Positions 39,368-48,721 of a stretch of 64,000 nt of DNA are shown piece after piece. Within the stretch, counting starts at the first letter, position 1, and every line of letters starts with the position of its first letter. A model generated the notes under the pieces. The model ran no database searches. It worked only from the letters and a program-made list of their open reading frames with translations, and was not told where the DNA came from. The stretch spans positions 930,001-994,000 of the forward strand of contig JAVSGI010000003.1 of NCBI GenBank assembly GCA_032334235.1, read 5' to 3'. This DNA comes from Paracoccaceae bacterium Fryx2. GTDB lineage: Bacteria; Pseudomonadota; Alphaproteobacteria; Rhodobacterales; Rhodobacteraceae. The position numbers and the translations under genes were made by a program.

Positions 39368-39718
39368 TCAGTTGCGGGGCAGATAGCCCGCGGGCGCATT
39401 CTCGTCGCGCCAGAAATCCAGCGCCGCCCTGTCCGTCACCTGGGTGGCGCGCTTGAATTCGCAGATCAGTTCGCCGTTCTCGACCGTGCTGGCCACGATC
39501 AGGCATTGCGCTGCGTGGCGCGCGCCGTCGAACACGTCGACCAGCCCGCGCAGTTGCGGCACGAGGGCGGCCTCGATCGCGAAACCGTCGTGCCACATGC
39601 GCAGGATCGGAAACTCGGCATTGCCGACCCTGACCCGCAGCCGCGAGCGGCGCTTCTGATCGCGGATGCGGGCAGCATCAAGCCCGTCGCGCACGTCCTT
39701 CGGCAGGTGTTCCAGCAT
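39368..39718 (-). CDS. Conserved Rhodobacterales protein of unknown function
   Basis: A 116-aa soluble protein starting MLEHLPKDVRDGL, with a basic patch (RDQKRRSRLRVRV) and a beta-rich middle (ILRMWHDGFAIEAA) that recalls a PilZ-like barrel, without the RxxxR/DxSxxG c-di-GMP residues. AAGGAGA precedes the ATG. I recognise it only as a small protein common in this order. It is convergent with the PatB-like gene. Confidence 0.7.
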   Translation of the reverse strand: MLEHLPKDVRDGLDAARIRDQKRRSRLRVRVGNAEFPILRMWHDGFAIEAALVPQLRGLVDVFDGARHAAQCLIVASTVENGELICEFKRATQVTDRAALDFWRDENAPAGYLPRN

Positions 39719-40081
39719 GATGGTCTCCTTTCCAATGTCTTCAAGTTTGGGCCATAAGCGGTTAAAATCAAGGCACTTTGTGATTTGTTTTTTCGGCGGG
39801 GGCATTCGGGTCAGGAATTGCTGGGGATGCCGGGCGGCAGGCACGGGCGTTCGGCCAGCGCGGGTGGCGGGGATGCCGGAAAATTCGCGTGAGGGTTGCG
39901 GGGGCGGGCCCTGCGGCCGGGTGCGGGCGGCGCGGAGGACCGGGGCGATTTGCCGCCGACCCGGCCGAAGGGCGATGAAACAAGGTGCCGCGACGCCGCA
40001 GGGGGCGGCGGGAAATGCGCCGCGCCGGTTGCCATGGGCGGCGGAATGGGCTTTGTGGTCGCGACACCGCACGAGGATGCC
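39719..40081. other. Intergenic region upstream of cobC-like gene
   Basis: A gap of more than 300 bp. The left 60 bp are AT-richer and probably hold the promoter of the minus-strand 116-aa gene. The rest is very GC-rich. I searched it by eye for a cobalamin riboswitch (B12 box GCCACTG) and found none on either strand. The frame is open into cobC from 39896 but the residues are not family-like. Confidence 0.5.
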
Positions 40082-41128
40082 ATGAGCCGATTTGCCCCCT
40101 GTTTCGCCCCGGCCGGGGCCGGGCCCGCCGCGCCGGGTGTCGGCGGGCAGGCCGCCTGGCTCGACCTTTCCGGCACGGCCAACCCCCGGCCCTACCCCCT
40201 GCCCGCCGAAGATACCCCGGCATCGCCCGGGGCGGCCCGGTCGCTTGAGGCCGCGGCCCGGAGTTTCTGGCGGGCGCCCGCCGCGGCGGCGATGCTGGCG
40301 GCACCGGACGCGACGGGGCTGATCGGGCTGCTGCCGCTGCTGGCCGGGCCGGGGCGGGTGGCCATCGCGGACCCCGGCGGCGCGGCGGGCCGGGCGTTCC
40401 GGGCCTGTGGCCGCGCGGTTGTGTGGGATGAGGCGGGCGGGGAGGCGGAGGCGGGCGGGGCGGAGGCGGGCGGGGCGGAGGCGGGCGGGGCGGAGGCGGG
40501 CGGGGCGGAGGCGGGCGGGGCGGAGGCGGGCGGGGCGGAGGCGGGCGGGGCGGCGGCGCGGGTGCTGGTGCATCCGGGCCACGACGACGGGCGGCTGTGG
40601 ACGGGGCCGGTGCCGGATGCGCCGCTGCTGGTGATCGACGAACGCTGCGGCGATGCGATGGCCGAGGCCAGCCTGATCGGGCTCGCGGCCCGGCCCGGCT
40701 GTCTGGTGCTGAAAAGCCTGAGCCGGTTCTGGGGGCATACCGCGTTGCGGACGGCGTTTGCCTTCGGTGATCCGGCGCTGATCGCGCGGCTGGCGGCGCG
40801 GGCAGGCCGGGTGCCCGACCCGGAGCAGGCGGCGGGCGCACGGCTGCTGGGCGATGCCGACTGGGCGCAGGCGACGCGGGCGCGGCTGGCGCGCGACGCG
40901 GCGCGGCTGGATGCGCTGTTCCCGGCGCCGCTGGCGGGCGGCACCCCGCTGTTCCGGCTTTACGATACGGCGGATGCCGCGGGCTGGCAGGCGGATCTGG
41001 CCCGCCACCGCATCCGGGTGCGGACCTTCTTGCACAACCCGCGCTGGCTGCGTTTGGGCCTGCCGGGCGGCGAGGGGGATTGGGAACGGCTTGAAGAAGC
41101 CTTGTCGGACGGGGGAATCCGGGCATGA
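40082..41128 (+). CDS. cobC: CobC-like aminotransferase-fold protein, degenerate, with internal repeat
   Basis: A 348-aa relative of threonine-phosphate decarboxylase CobC, which supplies aminopropanol phosphate for B12. [16 protein letters not shown] matches the family N-terminus (DLSTGINP-type), and its place before cobD supports the call. Key PLP residues are changed. The Schiff-base Lys of the SFGKFYG-type motif is Arg215 (SLSRFWG, codon 40724-40726). The NPNNPDG-type loop reads HPGHDDG. The Tyr-containing PTY loop is absent. Residues 122-156 are seven AEAGG repeats. It overlaps cobD (ATGA). Activity is doubtful. Confidence 0.65.
   Translation: MSRFAPCFAPAGAGPAAPGVGGQAAWLDLSGTANPRPYPLPAEDTPASPGAARSLEAAARSFWRAPAAAAMLAAPDATGLIGLLPLLAGPGRVAIADPGGAAGRAFRACGRAVVWDEAGGEAEAGGAEAGGAEAGGAEAGGAEAGGAEAGGAEAGGAAARVLVHPGHDDGRLWTGPVPDAPLLVIDERCGDAMAEASLIGLAARPGCLVLKSLSRFWGHTALRTAFAFGDPALIARLAARAGRVPDPEQAAGARLLGDADWAQATRARLARDAARLDALFPAPLAGGTPLFRLYDTADAAGWQADLARHRIRVRTFLHNPRWLRLGLPGGEGDWERLEEALSDGGIRA
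40445..40549 (+). repeat. In-frame 15-bp minisatellite, seven units, inside cobC
   Basis: Seven exact tandem copies of GCGGAGGCGGGCGGG, each encoding AEAGG, lie between the strands AVVWDE and AARVLVHPG. The unit is a multiple of three, so changes in copy number keep the frame. It inserts 35 residues in a loop where CobC proteins have none. Confidence 0.95.
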
Positions 41129-42036
41129 GTGCGGTTCTGCTGGTGCCTGCGCTGCTGCTGGATGCGGCCCTGGGCGAGCCGAAATGGCTGTGGTCGCGCT
41201 GGCCGCATCCGGCGGTGCTGATGGGCCGCGCTGTGGCCGCGCTGGACCGGCGGCTGAACCTTGGCGCGGCGCGCAGGGCCAAGGGTGTGCTGGCGATGGC
41301 GCTGCTGGGGATTGGCGCGCTGGCGCTGGGCTGGGCGATAAGGCTGATCCCGGATTTCGGGCTGCTGGAGGTGCTGGGAGCCGCAATCCTGCTGGCACAG
41401 CGGTCGCTGGTCGATCACGTGCGGGCGGTTGGCGATGCGCTGCGGGTGTCGCTGGGCGACGGGCGCCGCAGCGTGGCGCGGATCGTCGGGCGCGACACCG
41501 CCGCGATGACCGTGCCCGACGTGGCGCGGGGGGCGATTGAAAGTGCGGCGGAAAACCATTCCGACGGGGTGGTGGCACCGGCGCTGTGGTTTCTGGTCGG
41601 TGGGTTGCCGGGGCTTCTGCTTTACAAGATCACCAACACCGCCGACAGCATGATCGGCCACCGCACCCCGCAGTATGAGGAGTTCGGCTGGGCCGCCGCC
41701 CGCTTCGACGATCTGCTGAACCTGGTGCCCGCCCGGCTGACCGCGCTGCTGATCGCGGTGACGAACGGGCGTTTCGATGCCCGGCCCGCGATCCGGCGCG
41801 ACGCCCCGCTGCACCGCTCGCCCAATGCCGGCTGGCCCGAGGCGGCGATGGCCGTAGTGCTGAACCTGAGCCTCTCCGGCCCGCGCAGCTACCACGGCGA
41901 GCGGCGCGACTACCCCTGGGTGTTCCCCGAAGGGCGACGCGACGCCGGGCCGGACGACATCGACGCGGCCTGCGGCGTGCTGTGGCGGACCTGGGCGGGG
42001 CTGCTGGCGGTGGTCGTGGTGCTGGCGCTGGTCTGA
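41125..42036 (+). CDS. cobD: Adenosylcobinamide-phosphate synthase
   Basis: A 303-aa inner-membrane enzyme that attaches aminopropanol phosphate to adenosylcobyric acid. [43 protein letters not shown] and the segment [18 protein letters not shown] are family signatures, with five hydrophobic segments. It overlaps the cobC-like gene. Together with pduO this indicates B12 synthesis or late assembly. Confidence 0.95.
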   Translation: MSAVLLVPALLLDAALGEPKWLWSRWPHPAVLMGRAVAALDRRLNLGAARRAKGVLAMALLGIGALALGWAIRLIPDFGLLEVLGAAILLAQRSLVDHVRAVGDALRVSLGDGRRSVARIVGRDTAAMTVPDVARGAIESAAENHSDGVVAPALWFLVGGLPGLLLYKITNTADSMIGHRTPQYEEFGWAAARFDDLLNLVPARLTALLIAVTNGRFDARPAIRRDAPLHRSPNAGWPEAAMAVVLNLSLSGPRSYHGERRDYPWVFPEGRRDAGPDDIDAACGVLWRTWAGLLAVVVVLALV

Positions 42037-42091
42037 TCTTGCCTGCACCGGCGGCGCTGCTACTGTGCCGCGACCCTGACCGGAGCCTGCC

Positions 42092-43258
42092 ATGCGCCTT
42101 GCCGCCCTGCCCCTGCTTGCCTGCCTTGCCGCCCCCGCCACCGCCGCACCCTGCGGCGGCGATTTCGCGGCCTTCGTCGCGGCGATGCAGGCCGAGGGGC
42201 TGGCGCAGGGCCGCACCCCGGCCGAGGTGGAGAGCTTCTTCCGCGGCGCGAGGATCGACCCGCGGGTTCTGAAGGCAGACCGCTCGCAAGGCGTGTTCCG
42301 CAAGACGTTTCTCGATTTCTCCCGCAGCCTGATCAGCAAGGACCGGATCACCAGGGGGGCCGCCGCCAGCAAGGCGCATGATGCGGTGTTCGACCGGGCG
42401 GCGCGCGAATATGGCGTGTCGCGCGGCATCCTGCTGGCCTTCTGGGCGTTCGAGACCGATTTCGGCGCGGTGCAGGGCGACTTCAACACCCGCGACGCGC
42501 TGGTCACGCTGGGGCACGACTGCCGGCGGCCAGAGCTGTTCCAGCCGCAGATCCTGGCCGCGATGCAGCTTCACGCGCTGGGCGATCTTGACCCGGCGAC
42601 GACGACCGGCGCCTGGGCGGGCGAGATCGGCATGGTGCAGATGCTGCCGAAGGACATTCTGGAACGCGGCGTCGATGGCGACGGCGACGGGCTGATCACG
42701 CTGAAGACTTCCGTCCCCGATGCGCTGCTGTCGGGGGCGCGGATGCTGCAAAGCCTTGGCTGGCGCGCGGGCGAGCCGTGGCTGCAGGAGGTCGTGCTGC
42801 CGCCGGGCCTCGACTGGGGCCGGACCGGGCTGAACACCACGCTGCCGGTGGCCGACTGGGCCGCGATGGGGGTGCGGGGGCGCGGCGCCGATCTGGCGGC
42901 GGGGATGGAAGGCTCGATCCTGCTGCCTCAGGGGCGCAAGGGGCCCGCGTTCCTCGCCTATCCGAATTTCCGGGTGCTGTTCGAATGGAACAAGAGCTTT
43001 GTCTATGTCACCACCGCCGCCTATTTCGCAACCCGGCTGGAAGGCGCGCCCCCCTATGACGCGGGCATCCCCGACCCGGCGCTGAGCGATGACGAGATGA
43101 AGGCCTTGCAGGAAAGGCTGGCGGCGCGTGGCCATGATGTCGGCAAGATCGACGGCATTCTGGGCGCCGCGACCCGCACCGCGGTGCAGGCCGAACAGGC
43201 CCGCCTCGGCCTGCCCGCCGATGCCTGGCCGACCGAAGACCTGCTGGCGGGGCTGTGA
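42092..43258 (+). CDS. Lytic murein transglycosylase, MltB type, with peptidoglycan-binding domain
   Basis: A 388-aa exported enzyme. A signal peptide covers about 1-18 (LAALPLLACLAAPATA). The catalytic domain has the Glu in FWAFETDFGAVQG and GMVQMLPKDI. A PG_binding_1 domain forms the C-terminus (MKALQERLAARGHDVGKIDG). It cleaves glycan strands with formation of anhydromuramyl ends. CGGAG lies 7 bp before the ATG. The glycosyltransferase gene begins directly after its stop. Confidence 0.93.
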   Translation: MRLAALPLLACLAAPATAAPCGGDFAAFVAAMQAEGLAQGRTPAEVESFFRGARIDPRVLKADRSQGVFRKTFLDFSRSLISKDRITRGAAASKAHDAVFDRAAREYGVSRGILLAFWAFETDFGAVQGDFNTRDALVTLGHDCRRPELFQPQILAAMQLHALGDLDPATTTGAWAGEIGMVQMLPKDILERGVDGDGDGLITLKTSVPDALLSGARMLQSLGWRAGEPWLQEVVLPPGLDWGRTGLNTTLPVADWAAMGVRGRGADLAAGMEGSILLPQGRKGPAFLAYPNFRVLFEWNKSFVYVTTAAYFATRLEGAPPYDAGIPDPALSDDEMKALQERLAARGHDVGKIDGILGAATRTAVQAEQARLGLPADAWPTEDLLAGL

Positions 43259-44149
43259 ATGGCCGACTGGGGGCTTTGCACCACGGTCAAGGCGCCGGCC
43301 GAGCAGGTGCTGGCCTTCGTGGCGCATCATCTGGGGCTGGGGGCGGCGCGGCTGTGGCTGTATTTCGATGACCCCGAAGACCCGGCAGCCGGGGCGCTGG
43401 CGGGGCTGGACCGGGTGACGGTGATCCGCTGCGATGCCGACTGGTGGAAGGGCGACCGGCCCGAGGCGCACCAGAACCGGCAGGGCCGCAACATGAAGCG
43501 CACCTGGCGCGCGGCGCGCCTGCCCTGGGTCGGGCACATCGATGTCGACGAATTCCTGCTGCCCGACGCGCCGATCGCACGGGCGCTGGCCGCCGTGCCG
43601 GGGGACCAGCCGCAGGTGCGTCTGGCGCCGTGGGAGGCGCTGCACGATCCGGCGCTGCCCGACGACATCTTCACCGCCCGCCACTTCCGCGCCCAGATGG
43701 GCGGGGCTGCGCAGGCCGCCAACCGCATCCGGGTGTTCGGCCCCTATGCGCCGCTGCTTCCCAGCGGAATGCTCAGCCATTCGGCGGGCAAATGCTTCTT
43801 CCGCACCGGCGTGCCGGGGTTGCAGCCCCGGCTGCATGGCGCCTTCATCGCGGGGCAACGGCTGGATGGCGGCGACTTCCACCCCGGCATCGCGCTGCTG
43901 CATTTCCACGCCGAAGACCCCGCGCGCTGGAAGCACCGGCTGCAGTTCCGCCTGACGCGCGGCGCCTACAAGTTCAACCCCGCCCTGCAGGCGCATCTGG
44001 CAGCGGCCGACGCCGGGGGAATCGACGCATTCTTTGACCGGGTGCAGACCCCTTCGCCCGAGTGTCTGGCGCTGCTGGGCCGGCTGGGCCTGCTGCGCAC
44101 CACACGGCTGGGCTTGCGGGAAAAAGTGGCTGCGCTGACCGGGGCCTGA
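43259..44149 (+). CDS. Glycosyltransferase family 2-like protein
   Basis: A 296-aa protein. The DXD-type motif is in GHIDVDEFLLPD, and an N-terminal block for nucleotide sugar binding (VLAFVAHHLGLGAARLWLYF) fits the Glyco_tranf_2_4 group found in alphaproteobacteria. No TM segment. The product is probably a surface polysaccharide or glycolipid. The start codon follows the mltB-type stop with no gap. An 8-bp hairpin (44148-44166) overlaps the stop. Confidence 0.8.
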   Translation: MADWGLCTTVKAPAEQVLAFVAHHLGLGAARLWLYFDDPEDPAAGALAGLDRVTVIRCDADWWKGDRPEAHQNRQGRNMKRTWRAARLPWVGHIDVDEFLLPDAPIARALAAVPGDQPQVRLAPWEALHDPALPDDIFTARHFRAQMGGAAQAANRIRVFGPYAPLLPSGMLSHSAGKCFFRTGVPGLQPRLHGAFIAGQRLDGGDFHPGIALLHFHAEDPARWKHRLQFRLTRGAYKFNPALQAHLAAADAGGIDAFFDRVQTPSPECLALLGRLGLLRTTRLGLREKVAALTGA

Positions 44150-44166
44150 TTTTTCGTAGAAAAATC
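44148..44166. terminator. Bidirectional hairpin between glycosyltransferase and smc
   Basis: GATTTTTC and GAAAAATC form an 8-bp stem with loop GTA. It lies between convergent stops. A/T runs on both strands suit a bidirectional terminator. Confidence 0.65.
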
Positions 44167-44170
44167 GCGG

Positions 44171-47100
44171 TCAGGCGACCAGCGCCGCAGCCTTTTTCAG
44201 ATCGACGCTGACCAGCTGGCTGACGCCCTGCTCGGCCATCGTCACCCCGAACAGCCGGTCCATCCGCGCCATGGTCACGGCGTGGTGGGTGATGATCAGG
44301 AAGCGGGTCTCGGTGCGCCGTGTCATCTCGTCCAGCAGGTCGCAGAACCGGGTGACGTTGGCATCGTCGAGCGGGGCATCAACCTCGTCCAGCACGCAGA
44401 TCGGCGAGGGGTTGGCCAGGAACACCGCGAAGATCAGCGCCAGCGCCGTCAGCGTCTGCTCGCCCCCCGACAAGAGGCTGAGGACGGCCAGCTTCTTGCC
44501 CGGCGGCTGGCACATGATTTCGAGCCCGGCTTCCAGCGGGTCGTCGCTTTCCACCAGCACCAGCTTCGCCTCGCCGCCGCCGAACAGGTGGGTGAACAGG
44601 GTGGCAAAGCTGGCGTTCACCGCCTCGAAGGCGGTCAGCAGCCGTTCGCGCCCCTCGCGGTTCAGCCCGGCGATGCCCGCGCGCAGGCGTTTCACCGCCT
44701 CCTCCAGATCGGCCTTCTCGTGTGCCAGGGTGCCGTGCTCCTCGGTCACGACCTTCACGTCCTCCTCGGCGCGCAGGTTCACGGCGCCCAGCGATTCCCG
44801 CTGGCGTTTCAGGCGGTTGACCTCGGTTTCCAGCGTTTCGGCGTCGGGCATCCGGTCGGGGTCTGCGGCAAGGCTTTCCAGCAGTTCGGCCGGCGCGCGT
44901 TCGGTATCCTCGCGGATGCGGGCCGTGGCGTGGGCCAGCGTCTCGCGGGCGGCATCGGCGCGGGCCTCGGCGCGGGCGCGGGCCTCGCGCGCTTCGCCCG
45001 CGCTGCGTTCGGCCTCGCGTTCGGTGGCGGTGGCGTCACGCAGCGCGGTTTCGGCCAGTGCCAGCGCGTCGGCGGCATGGGCGCGGCGGACCTCGGCCTC
45101 GGCCATCGCGTCGGTCAGTTCCTCGCGCTTGATGGCGATTTCTTCCGGCAGGGCAGAGGCTTCGGCCAGATCGTCCTCGGCGGCGGCCTTGCGCTCGGCG
45201 AGTTCGGCCATGCGCTTTTCGGCCGTTTCCAGCCGGTGCCTCCAGCCCGAAACCTCTTTTGCCGCCTCCTGCCGCCTGCGCACCCGCGCCTCGCCTTCGC
45301 GGCGCAGTTCGTCATGGGCGGACCGGCGCGACAGCATGGCGGCGCGGGCGGCCTCCACCTCCTGGCGCAGCGCGTCGGTGGCGGCGCGGGCTTCGTCGAG
45401 ATCGGGCAGGCCGGTGCTGCCGGTCTCGGCCTCGGCCAGCCTTTCGCGGGCGGACCGGGCCTCGTCGGCGTGGCGGGTGACGGCGAGCCGCGCGGCCTCG
45501 AGCTTGCCGCCGGCGATGGAGCGGTCGGCCTCGGCGCGGGCGGCGGTGCGGCTGGCTTCGGTCACGCGGGCGTCGGCGGCGCGGCGGGCGTCGCGTGCCA
45601 TCTGGTCGGCGCGGGCCAGATCGGCCAGCCTTGCCTGCAATGCCTCGTGTGCCAGTCGCGCGCCGGTGGCCCTTGCCGCAACATCCTCCAGATCGCGCTT
45701 CAGTTGCACCAACCGGTTCAGTTGGCGCAGGCGGGCGGCGGCGGCAGAGGGCGCATCCTCGGCGGCGGCGCGAAACCCGTCCCAGCGCCAGAGGTCGCCC
45801 TCGACGCTGACCAGCCGCTGACCGGGGGCGAGCGCGGCCTGCAATGCCGCCCCCTGCCCGCGGTCCACCAGCCCGATCTGGGCCAGCCTGCGGTGCAGCA
45901 CGTCGGGCGCCTGCACATGACCCGCCAGCGGCACGCAGCCGGGCGGAAGCGGTTGCGGCGAAGGATAGTAAGGCAGCCCCGCCCAGCCCGAGCGCACCGC
46001 ACCCTCAACCAGCGGTGCGCGCAGATCGTCGGCCAGCGCCGCGCCCAGCGCCGCCTCAAAGCCCGGTTCCACCTGCAAGCGGTCGATCAGCTGCGTGCCC
46101 GCCTGCGATTCCCGGTCCACCAGCCGGGCCAGCGCCGCGACCTCGGCCCGCAGCGCGTTGGCCTCGCCTTCGGCAGAGGAGCGCGCGGCGCGGGCGTCGG
46201 CCTCGCGGCCCTGCACTTCGGCGCGGGCTTCCTCGGTCTGCGCCAGCGCCTCCTCGGTGGCTTCGGCCAGTTCGACGGCCTCTGCCTGCGCCTCCTCTGC
46301 CGCGTCGAACGCTTCGGCGGCGCGTTCCTGTGCGTCGGTGGCGATCTCGACCGCCTCGCGGGCCCGCGCGGCCTCGGCCTCGGCGCGTTGCAGCGTGGTG
46401 CGGGTGTCGGCCAGCAGGCGCTGCGCCGACTGGTGGCGGGCGGCAAGGCGGGCGGCATCCTCGGTGCGCTCGGTCAGGGCGGATTCGCTGGCCGACAGGG
46501 CGGCCCCGGCGGCGCGGGCGGCCTCGGCGGCATCTGCAAGGCGCTCGTCATGGCCGTCGTGGGCGCGGTGAAGCTGGGTCATCTCCCAGTCGAGCCGGGC
46601 GATGGTGTCCTCGGCATCGCGGTTCAGGCCGGCCTCGCGCTCGATGTCGCGGGCAAGCTGGTCGATGCGGCCGCGCAGGGTGTCGATGGTCTGGCGGGCG
46701 CGTGCGTCCTGATCGGCCAGCGCATCGCGCTGCGCGGTCAGGCGTTGCAGCACGGCGGCGGCAATCGCCTCCTCCTCGCGCCGGGGCGGCAGGGCGTCCT
46801 CGCGCAGGGTGCGCGCCTTGGTGGCGGCGCGGGCGGCGGCTTCGGCCTGCCCGGCGGCCAGCAGGCGCAGGCGCAGCGTCTCGTCGGCCTCGGCGCGGGC
46901 GGTGTCGGCCTCGCGCCAGCGGCGATAGAGCAGGCAGCCCTCGGCGCGGCGCAGGTCTTCCCCGATCTCGCGGTAGCGCGCCGCCTGCCGCGCCTGCCGC
47001 ACCAGTGTTGCCAGTTGCGCGGCCAGCGCCTCCAGCACGTCATCGACACGGGTCAGGTTGGTTTCGGTGGCCTGCAGGCGCAGTTCCGCCTCGTGCCGCC

Positions 47101-47626
47101 GCTGGTAGAGGCCCGAGATGCCCGCCGCCTCCTCCAGTATCCGGCGGCGGGATTTGGGCTTGGCGTTGATCAGTTCCGAAATCTGCCCCTGCCGCACCAG
47201 CGCGGGGCTGTGCGCCCCGGTCGAGGCATCGGCGAACAGCATCTGGATGTCGCGGGCGCGGACCTCGCGCGTGTTGACCCGGTAGGCCGAGCCCGCATCG
47301 CGGGTGATGCGGCGCACGATCTCGATCTGGTCCTGATCGTTGAAGCCTGCGGGGGCCAGCCGGTCGGCATTGTCCATCACCAGCGCCACTTCGGCGAAGT
47401 TGCGCGCCGGGCGGGTGGCGGCGCCGGCGAAGATCACGTCCTCCATCCCGCCGCCGCGCATCGCGGTGGGGCGGTTTTCGCCCATCACCCAGCGCAGCGC
47501 CTCCAGCAGGTTCGACTTGCCGCAGCCATTGGGGCCAACCACGCCCGTCAACCCCTCGTGGATCACCAGATCCGTGGGGTCGACAAAGCTCTTGAAGCCG
47601 TTCAGGCGCAGGCGGGTGAACCGCAA
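44171..47626 (-). CDS. smc: Chromosome segregation SMC protein
   Basis: A 1151-aa SMC ATPase that forms condensin with ScpAB. The N-terminal head has Walker A GPNGCGKSNLLEALRW. Long coiled coils flank the hinge (about residues 500-640). The C-terminal head holds the signature LLSGGEQTLTALALIFAVF and Walker B CVLDEVDAPLDD. The start is TTG at 47626, giving MRFTRLRLNGFKSF. The coiled-coil Ala/Arg/Glu composition leaves long open frames on the other strand, which are not genes. Confidence 0.96.
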   Translation of the reverse strand: MRFTRLRLNGFKSFVDPTDLVIHEGLTGVVGPNGCGKSNLLEALRWVMGENRPTAMRGGGMEDVIFAGAATRPARNFAEVALVMDNADRLAPAGFNDQDQIEIVRRITRDAGSAYRVNTREVRARDIQMLFADASTGAHSPALVRQGQISELINAKPKSRRRILEEAAGISGLYQRRHEAELRLQATETNLTRVDDVLEALAAQLATLVRQARQAARYREIGEDLRRAEGCLLYRRWREADTARAEADETLRLRLLAAGQAEAAARAATKARTLREDALPPRREEEAIAAAVLQRLTAQRDALADQDARARQTIDTLRGRIDQLARDIEREAGLNRDAEDTIARLDWEMTQLHRAHDGHDERLADAAEAARAAGAALSASESALTERTEDAARLAARHQSAQRLLADTRTTLQRAEAEAARAREAVEIATDAQERAAEAFDAAEEAQAEAVELAEATEEALAQTEEARAEVQGREADARAARSSAEGEANALRAEVAALARLVDRESQAGTQLIDRLQVEPGFEAALGAALADDLRAPLVEGAVRSGWAGLPYYPSPQPLPPGCVPLAGHVQAPDVLHRRLAQIGLVDRGQGAALQAALAPGQRLVSVEGDLWRWDGFRAAAEDAPSAAAARLRQLNRLVQLKRDLEDVAARATGARLAHEALQARLADLARADQMARDARRAADARVTEASRTAARAEADRSIAGGKLEAARLAVTRHADEARSARERLAEAETGSTGLPDLDEARAATDALRQEVEAARAAMLSRRSAHDELRREGEARVRRRQEAAKEVSGWRHRLETAEKRMAELAERKAAAEDDLAEASALPEEIAIKREELTDAMAEAEVRRAHAADALALAETALRDATATEREAERSAGEAREARARAEARADAARETLAHATARIREDTERAPAELLESLAADPDRMPDAETLETEVNRLKRQRESLGAVNLRAEEDVKVVTEEHGTLAHEKADLEEAVKRLRAGIAGLNREGRERLLTAFEAVNASFATLFTHLFGGGEAKLVLVESDDPLEAGLEIMCQPPGKKLAVLSLLSGGEQTLTALALIFAVFLANPSPICVLDEVDAPLDDANVTRFCDLLDEMTRRTETRFLIITHHAVTMARMDRLFGVTMAEQGVSQLVSVDLKKAAALVA

Positions 47627-47811
47627 GGGGAAACCTCGGTGATTCCGGGTGAAGGGGCATCGTCCGGCGTGGCGCGCAGCGAGTCAACGGCCAAGCCCCG
47701 CATATCGGGGGGATCGGCGGTTTGTCCACATCATCTTGCTGCGAGGCGCGGGCTTGACCGGCGGTCACCGCCCCTGCACACTCCGGTGGTCCACGGCACC
47801 GGAGGGCTGCC

Positions 47812-48197
47812 ATGATCCCACCCTATTGCGGCCGCTGCCTGTGTGGTGCGGTGCGCTTGCCTGCGACGCCGCCCCGCTGTGGCAGGCGCATTGCCATTGC
47901 GAAAGCTGCCGGAGGGCGACGGCCTCGGGCTTCACCTCGTTTCTGGGCGTGGCGGACGGGGCCTGGCGCTGGACGGGGGCCAAACCCGCCACCCATGGCT
48001 CCAGCCCCGGCGTCTGGCGCGATTTCTGCGGCACCTGCGGCACGCCGATGGCCTACCGCGCGACCCGCTTCCCGGGCGAGATGCACTTCTACGCGGCCAC
48101 GCTCGACCATCCCGAAGCCTTCGCCCCCACCCAGCACGTCCACAGTGCCGAGGCGCTGCCGTGGATCGCGCTTGCCGATGGTCTGCCATGCCGATGA
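47812..48197 (+). pseudogene. GFA-family (glutathione-dependent formaldehyde-activating-like) protein, frameshifted
   Basis: The start MIPPYCGRCLCGAVRL (from 47812) carries the first zinc cysteines in one frame. The rest of the domain (LWQAHCHCESCRRATASGF, then DFCGTCGTPMAY) is in the next frame. One missing base near 47857-47862 explains the shift; adding one G there would restore a continuous GFA protein of about 129 aa. All zinc-binding cysteines are otherwise kept. It may be a true mutation or a sequencing error. The GNAT gene overlaps its end. Confidence 0.75.
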
Positions 48198-48661
48198 CCC
48201 CCGCCACCCCCTACCGCGCGCAGGCGCCGCAGGACTGGGGCGCGGTGCTGCGGCTGATCCAGATCGCCTTCGCCGGGATGGAGGGGCGGATCGACCCGCC
48301 GTCCTCGATGCACCACCTGACGGTGGCCGACATCGCCCGGCAAGCCGAGGAAGCCGAGGTCTGGCTGATCGGTGCGAAACCGGTGGCCTGTGTGTTCCTG
48401 ACGCCGAAGCCGGGAATGCTGCATATCGGCAAGCTGGCGGTTGATGCCGCGCATCGCGGGCAGGGGCTGGCGCGGGCGCTGATTGCCACGGCCGAGGCCC
48501 GCGCCCGTGCGCTGGGCCTGCCGCTGCTGGAACTGCAAAGCCGGGTGGAGCTGCTGGAAAACCACGCCACCTTCGCGGCGCTGGGCTTCCGGCAGACCGG
48601 GGCCACGGCGCATCCGGGGTATCTGCGCCCGACCTCGCTGACCTTCGCAAGGCCGGTGTGA
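48188..48661 (+). CDS. GNAT-family N-acetyltransferase
   Basis: A 157-aa acetyltransferase. The acetyl-CoA loop is LAVDAAHRGQGLARALI (motif A), followed by ENHATFAALGFRQTG (motif B). The substrate is unknown. The start at 48188 overlaps the GFA stop; a second ATG at 48194 gives an ATGA overlap and is equally likely. Confidence 0.85.
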   Translation: MPMTPATPYRAQAPQDWGAVLRLIQIAFAGMEGRIDPPSSMHHLTVADIARQAEEAEVWLIGAKPVACVFLTPKPGMLHIGKLAVDAAHRGQGLARALIATAEARARALGLPLLELQSRVELLENHATFAALGFRQTGATAHPGYLRPTSLTFARPV

Positions 48662-48721
48662 CGCGGCCTTGCCAACGCCGCCCCCCGGCCTCAGGATGCC
48701 GCCATTCCGACCGGAGGCCCG

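Noticed and set aside
39780-40081. Cobalamin riboswitch before the cobC-like gene
   Set aside because: No B12 box (GCCACTG) or the conserved GGGAA/CCCGCAACTG core on either strand.
40445-40549. CRISPR array
   Set aside because: The units are 15 bp with no spacers and are in frame within a coding gene.
44282-47815. A 3.5-kb plus-strand open frame opposite smc
   Set aside because: It arises from the Ala/Glu/Arg-rich coiled-coil codons of smc read in reverse; the composition is Gly/Gln/His-rich with no domain.
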